From Akkermansiaceae bacterium (GTDB lineage Bacteria; Verrucomicrobiota; Verrucomicrobiia; Verrucomicrobiales; DEV007): a DNA stretch of 64,000 nt. This document shows positions 60,542-64,000 of this stretch, one piece after another. Every line of letters begins with the position of its first letter. Positions within the stretch are counted from its first letter, which is position 1. The translations under genes and the position numbers were made by a program. The notes under the pieces were generated by a model. That model had not been told where the DNA came from and made no database searches. It worked only from the letters and a program-made list of their open reading frames with translations. The stretch is from the NCBI GenBank assembly GCA_024233085.1, contig JACKQC010000004.1, forward strand, positions 275,888 through 339,887. Direction: 5' to 3'.

Positions 60542-61639
60542 TTACCGCACCACCCGCGCCCCGCCGCCGGCGACGACTTTCTCGACTTCGCCCTTGCTCG
60601 CCATCGTGGTGTCCCCGGGCGTGGTCATCGCCAGCGCGCCGTGGGCGGCGCCGTACTCGACCGCTTTTTGCGCGTCGTTGAATTCCAGAAAGCCATACAC
60701 CAAGCCTGACGCGAAACTGTCCCCGCCGCCGACACGGTCGAGGATCTCCAGTCTCGGAAAAGCCTGCGACTCGTAAAACCCCCCGTCGTGCCAGCAGATC
60801 GCCGCCCAGTCATTGACCGTCGCGGTGTGGACTTCGCGCAAAGTGGTCGCCGTGGCCTTGAAATTCGGGAATTCCCGCACCGCCGTGTCGATCATCTTCT
60901 TGAAATTCGTCACGTCGATCCCGCGCACATTCTCGTCCACGCCCTCCACCTCGAAGCCGAGGCAGGCGGTGAAGTCCTCCTCGTTGCCGATCATGACGTC
61001 GACGTGTTTCGCGATCTCGCGATTGACCTCCTGCGCCTTGGCCTGGCCGCCGATCGCCTTCCAGAGCGACGGACGATAGTTCAGGTCATAGCTGACGAGC
61101 GTGCCGTGCTTCTGCGCGGCCTTGCAGGCCTCGATCGTCAGTTCGGCGGTCGTCTCGCTGAGCGCGGCGAAAATGCCGCCGGTGTGAAACCACCGCGAGC
61201 CTTGCTTTCCAAAAACGTCCTCCCAGTCGATGTCGCCCGGCTTCATCTGGCTGGCGGCGGTGTTGGCGCGGTCGGGACAGCCCACCGCTCCGCGGATGCC
61301 GTAGCCGCGCTCGGTGAAATTCAGCCCGTTGCGCACGGCGCGGCCGATCCCGTCATAGGCGCGCCACTGCACATAGCGCGTGTCGACGCCGCCCTGCAGG
61401 ATGAAATCCTCGATCAGCCGCCCCACCGGATTGTCCGCGAATGCCGTCACCACCGCCGCCCGGAGGCCGAAACAGCGCCGCAGACCGCGGGCCACGTTGT
61501 ATTCGCCGCCGCCCTCCCACGCCGCGAACTGGCGCGCCGTGTGCACGCGGCCCTCGCCCGGATCGAGGCGGAGCATGACTTCACCGAGGGACACACAGTC
61601 GTAGTCGACTTCCGAAGCGGGGCGAATGTTGAGGGCCAT
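60542..61639 (-). CDS. kdgK: 2-dehydro-3-deoxygluconokinase (KDG kinase), PfkB family
   Basis: 365 residues from ATG 61639. Phosphorylates KDG in pectin or hexuronate breakdown. PfkB features: GGEYNVARGL near residue 45 and the catalytic base Asp307 in GGGDSFASGL, with the anion-hole GGGxxxN region. YDCVSLGEVMLRLDP and DLNYRPSLW fit the sugar-acid kinase branch. The pectate lyase at 859-2376 and GntP permease support the role. Ribokinase or other sugar kinase remains possible. Confidence 0.82.
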   Translation of the reverse strand: MALNIRPASEVDYDCVSLGEVMLRLDPGEGRVHTARQFAAWEGGGEYNVARGLRRCFGLRAAVVTAFADNPVGRLIEDFILQGGVDTRYVQWRAYDGIGRAVRNGLNFTERGYGIRGAVGCPDRANTAASQMKPGDIDWEDVFGKQGSRWFHTGGIFAALSETTAELTIEACKAAQKHGTLVSYDLNYRPSLWKAIGGQAKAQEVNREIAKHVDVMIGNEEDFTACLGFEVEGVDENVRGIDVTNFKKMIDTAVREFPNFKATATTLREVHTATVNDWAAICWHDGGFYESQAFPRLEILDRVGGGDSFASGLVYGFLEFNDAQKAVEYGAAHGALAMTTPGDTTMASKGEVEKVVAGGGARVVR

Positions 61640-61693
61640 GGGCAGAATGATGAACCACGATTCGCGCGATTTTCACCCGCTTTTTTCGGGCGC

Positions 61694-63067
61694 TCAGCTC
61701 GCGATCAAGTCATAGCCGCGCCAGTCGGTCACCGTGACGTCGGCGAATTCCCCCACCGGCAGCGAGTCCGGCACGAAAATCGTCGCGTCCACCTCCGGCG
61801 CGTCCATCTCGCTCCGGGCCTGGCCGGGCGACTCCACCAGCACCCGCAGCCGGCGGCCCACCTGCCCCTCGTTGACGACCTCCGCCTGGTGCTGGAGCGC
61901 CCGCATCGCCGCGTTCCAGCGCTTCTTCCGCGTCATGTGATGGAGATGGCCGTCGAGTTTCTCCGCCCGCGTGCCTTCCTCGCGCGAGTAGTTGAAAACC
62001 GAGGCTCGCTCGAATTTCACGTCGCCGATAAATTCCAGCAGCTCCGCGAAATCCGCGTCCGTCTCGCCGGGGAAGCCCACGATGAAAGTCGTCCGCAGCG
62101 CCAGGTCGGGAATGCCGGCCCGCATCCGCCCGATCAGGTCGCGGATGTAGGCGCCGCCGGTCTCCCGCCGCATCGCCGAGAGCATCCGGTCGGAGATGTG
62201 CTGGAGCGGCATGTCCACGTAGCGCGCCACCTTCCGGCACTCCGCGATGGTCCGGATCAGCTCATCGCTCCAGTGCGCCGGGTGGGTGTAGAGCAGCCGC
62301 ACCCAGAAATCGCCCTCGATCGCGTTCAGCGCCCGCAACAGCGACGCCAGCGACTCGCCCTTCGTCGAATCGACCGGGCTCCGCGGGTTGGGCCGGCTTT
62401 CCTCCCACCGATCCATCCCGAAATAGGTCGTGTCCTGCGAGATCAGGTTCAGCTCCTTCACGCCCGCCTTCACCAGTTGCTCCGCCTCGCGGACGATCGA
62501 TTCCTGGCTCCGCGAACGGTGGCGGCCGCGGATCTTCGGGATGATGCAGAAGGAGCACGGGTGATTGCACCCCTCCGCGATCTTGATGTAGGCCGTGTGC
62601 TTCGGCGTCAGGCGGAAGCGCGGCGTGTCGTAGTCCGGGATGTATTGCGGTCGTTCGGTGACGAAATTCTCCGCGTGCGGCCCGTCGTCGCCGTGCCCGA
62701 CCAGGTCGCGGATCACCGGCGCCACATTCGTGATCTGGTCCAGCCCGATGAAGGCGTCCACCTCCGGCATCAGCTTCGGCAGTTCCTGTGAAAACCGCTG
62801 CGACAGGCAGCCGGCCACCACGATCTTCTGCTTCGGCCGCGACTCCGTCCGGTCGTCGACCGCGCCGAGGATGGTGTCGACGCTCTCCTTCTTCGCCTGG
62901 TCGATGAAGGAACAGGTGTTGATGATGAGCACGTCGGCGAGTTCCGGCTCCGGCGTCAGGACCATCCCCGCCTGGGCGAGGTGGCCGATCATGATCTCGG
63001 AATCGATCAGGTTTTTGGCGCACCCGAGCGAGATCAGGCCGACCGTGGTTTTTCCGTCAACGGGCAT
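61694..63067 (-). CDS. rimO: Ribosomal protein S12 methylthiotransferase RimO
   Basis: 457 residues from ATG 63067. Radical-SAM enzyme that methylthiolates Asp88 of ribosomal protein S12. N-terminal UPF0004 Fe-S cysteines Cys16, Cys52 and Cys87; radical-SAM CX3CX2C at Cys167, Cys171 and Cys174 (GCNHPCSFC); C-terminal TRAM domain. The RimO rather than MiaB assignment rests on GCAKNLIDSE and the PLQHISDRML/LDGHLHHM pattern. Its length is standard. Confidence 0.93.
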   Translation of the reverse strand: MPVDGKTTVGLISLGCAKNLIDSEIMIGHLAQAGMVLTPEPELADVLIINTCSFIDQAKKESVDTILGAVDDRTESRPKQKIVVAGCLSQRFSQELPKLMPEVDAFIGLDQITNVAPVIRDLVGHGDDGPHAENFVTERPQYIPDYDTPRFRLTPKHTAYIKIAEGCNHPCSFCIIPKIRGRHRSRSQESIVREAEQLVKAGVKELNLISQDTTYFGMDRWEESRPNPRSPVDSTKGESLASLLRALNAIEGDFWVRLLYTHPAHWSDELIRTIAECRKVARYVDMPLQHISDRMLSAMRRETGGAYIRDLIGRMRAGIPDLALRTTFIVGFPGETDADFAELLEFIGDVKFERASVFNYSREEGTRAEKLDGHLHHMTRKKRWNAAMRALQHQAEVVNEGQVGRRLRVLVESPGQARSEMDAPEVDATIFVPDSLPVGEFADVTVTDWRGYDLIAS

Positions 63068-63370
63068 GGAGGAGAGGAAGGCAGTGAGAAGGGCCGCCAA
63101 GGTGCGTCAGGAAGGCGCGCCCGGCAAGCGTCGGCGCTTCGGATCCGCGACTGATTCTTCGGGATCACAGAAGGGAAGTCGAAGCCGCCGGGCCTTTCGG
63201 CGGCTCGACAGGGACGTCTCGCCCCACCATCCGTCATCGATGGGCGGGTGGGGCGAAGCGTCCCGCTGAGCCGTCGCGATCCGGAAGGAGTACTCGAGGG
63301 GAGGAACTCGATCACCGATCAGAGTGAGCACCGCCGAGGTCGCAACCGATCAAACCAATTGGCAATCACT
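63068..63370. other. 303-bp intergenic region with a long inverted repeat
   Basis: GCCGCCG/CGGCGGC (63184-63204) and a longer pair (63211-63228 with 63247-63264, 16 of 18 complementary) form two hairpins upstream of rimO and downstream of the 70-aa gene, both on the minus strand. No coding sequence seen. Could be a terminator pair, a regulatory RNA fold, or a small dispersed element. Confidence 0.5.
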
Positions 63371-63583
63371 TCACGAACGCCGTTCAGTCTCCGGGATCGG
63401 CCCGAACACCTTTTTGACAAGCGTTCCATCGTCTTTTCCCCGCCAGTCGATCCCGAGGGCATCGGCGTTTCGCTGCAGCATCGCGAGCCGCTCGAAGGGC
63501 GTCTTTTTCGCCAGCGTTCCGCCGAACCGTTTCTTGATCGGTTCCTGCAGTGCTTCCCTCGCATTCGGGTCCGTCTCCGGCAT
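63371..63583 (-). CDS. Small hypothetical protein (70 aa)
   Basis: 70 residues from ATG 63583 (MPETDPNAREALQEPIKKRF). Soluble, helical, rich in Lys and Glu. No family recognised. It stands alone between the rimO upstream region and copy 11 of the 41-bp element. Coding status rests on a clean start and even composition only. Confidence 0.45.
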   Translation of the reverse strand: MPETDPNAREALQEPIKKRFGGTLAKKTPFERLAMLQRNADALGIDWRGKDDGTLVKKVFGPIPETERRS

Positions 63584-63656
63584 GGCCCTATGGTATCACA
63601 CCCCCCGTCCCGCCGCCACCGCCGATGAGGGGAGCCAGGCAAGGCCGCCCCGATCC

Positions 63657-63697
63657 GACTTAACAGGGTACGGTCGCCGACCCAACCCTGTTGGGTC
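63657..63697. repeat. 41-bp double-palindrome element, copy 11
   Basis: Arms 63657-63675 and 63679-63697, spacer GCC. Arm 2 is GACCCAACCCTGTTGGGTC, a perfect 8-bp stem around CCT. It lies in the shared upstream region of the 70-aa gene (minus) and the esterase (plus). Confidence 0.9.
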
Positions 63698-63794
63698 GAC
63701 GGAAATTCTCGCTATCCGGTCGCGCCATCCACTCCGCACATGACAAAATCGCCCCGCCGCCGCATTTTCCCCGACAATCACCCTCCCTTTTTCC

Positions 63795-64000
63795 ATGAAA
63801 CCCCAAGCCACCCTCCCCTGCCTGCTCGCCCTCTGTCTCCTCCCGACCGTCACCCCAGCCATCGGCCAGGACGCCGAAAAGGACGGCGGCGGCGAAGTCA
63901 TCCCGCTCTGGAAAGACGGCGCTCCCGGTTACGAGGACAAGAAGGACGAGCCCGAAGTCGACAAGAACGGCACCGTCTCCAACGTCCACTACCCGACCCT
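63795..64000 (+). CDS. Secreted alpha/beta hydrolase, N-terminal part (3' end outside window)
   Basis: 68 residues visible from ATG 63795: signal peptide (PCLLALCLLPTVTPAIGQ) then a mature start VIPLWKDGAPGYEDKK very similar to the VPLWPEGVPGEADLAL-type start of the esterase at 50455-51633. Likely the same family of acetyl-xylan esterase-like hydrolases. The catalytic region is beyond the window. Confidence 0.75.
   Translation, partial: MKPQATLPCLLALCLLPTVTPAIGQDAEKDGGGEVIPLWKDGAPGYEDKKDEPEVDKNGTVSNVHYPT

Overview
The window is GC-rich, gene-dense DNA from a bacterium of the PVC group, most likely Verrucomicrobiota. The evidence is the paired DUF1501 (Tat-exported) and PSCyt1/DUF1549/DUF1553 'planctomycete cytochrome' proteins, secreted sulfatase, pectate lyase and esterases, and an Mpl ligase with an LPS-type envelope. 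No CRISPR array, rRNA, prophage or transposase gene is visible.

Layout. 1-7.6 kb: end of a repeat/coiled-coil protein, a PL10 pectate lyase, an AlgI/AlgJ-like polysaccharide O-acetylation pair, an unknown two-gene operon and an M19 dipeptidase. 7.6-13.6 kb: a membrane and a secreted unknown protein, a CbiX plus Fe-S (DR2241-type) pair, a Tat-exported Gfo/Idh/MocA oxidoreductase, an EF-hand esterase and an AT-richer orphan immunity-like gene. 13.6-23.2 kb: a leftward operon led by an FCD-type GntR regulator with a palindromic operator at its start codon, followed by PSD1, DUF1501, PSD1 and DUF1501 genes. 23.2-31.9 kb: housekeeping genes (pdxH, hpt, moaD, RDD and zinc-ribbon membrane proteins, acpS, ACT protein, two HAD enzymes, a TIGR01777 epimerase, mpl). 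31.9-41.9 kb: DUF2314 protein, secreted unknowns, a metallophosphatase, a MazF-like module, a GntP permease, tRNA-Val and a hybrid histidine kinase. 42-50 kb: a leftward fatty-acid operon (patatin lipase, acyl-CoA ligase, thiolase, FadB-like protein, acyl-CoA dehydrogenase) with overlapping genes. 50-58.8 kb: esterase, DUF1501, sulfatase, membrane protein, beta-propeller glycosidase-like protein, moeA and a lipoprotein. 58.8-64 kb: two serine tRNAs flanking an outer-membrane protein, KDG kinase, rimO, a small unknown and the start of a second esterase. Pectate lyase, KDG kinase, the FCD-GntR operon, GntP permease, sulfatase and esterases fit a scavenger of acidic plant or algal polysaccharide.

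Two undescribed-looking sequence systems stand out. (1) A 41-bp element present 11 times: two 19-bp arms, each itself a near-palindrome around AGG/CCT, spaced by 3 bp. It lies mostly at gene ends, but one copy is translated in frame inside a PSD1 gene and others form the C-terminal tails of GntP and AcpS, resembling the translated palindromic elements known from Rickettsia. (2) Both serine tRNA genes are followed by the same ~72-bp sequence (65 of 71 aligned bases identical) and then by a copy of that tRNA's own last 19 bases, which looks like a tiny element targeting tRNA-Ser 3' ends.

All functional names are from motif recognition by eye; no database search was run.
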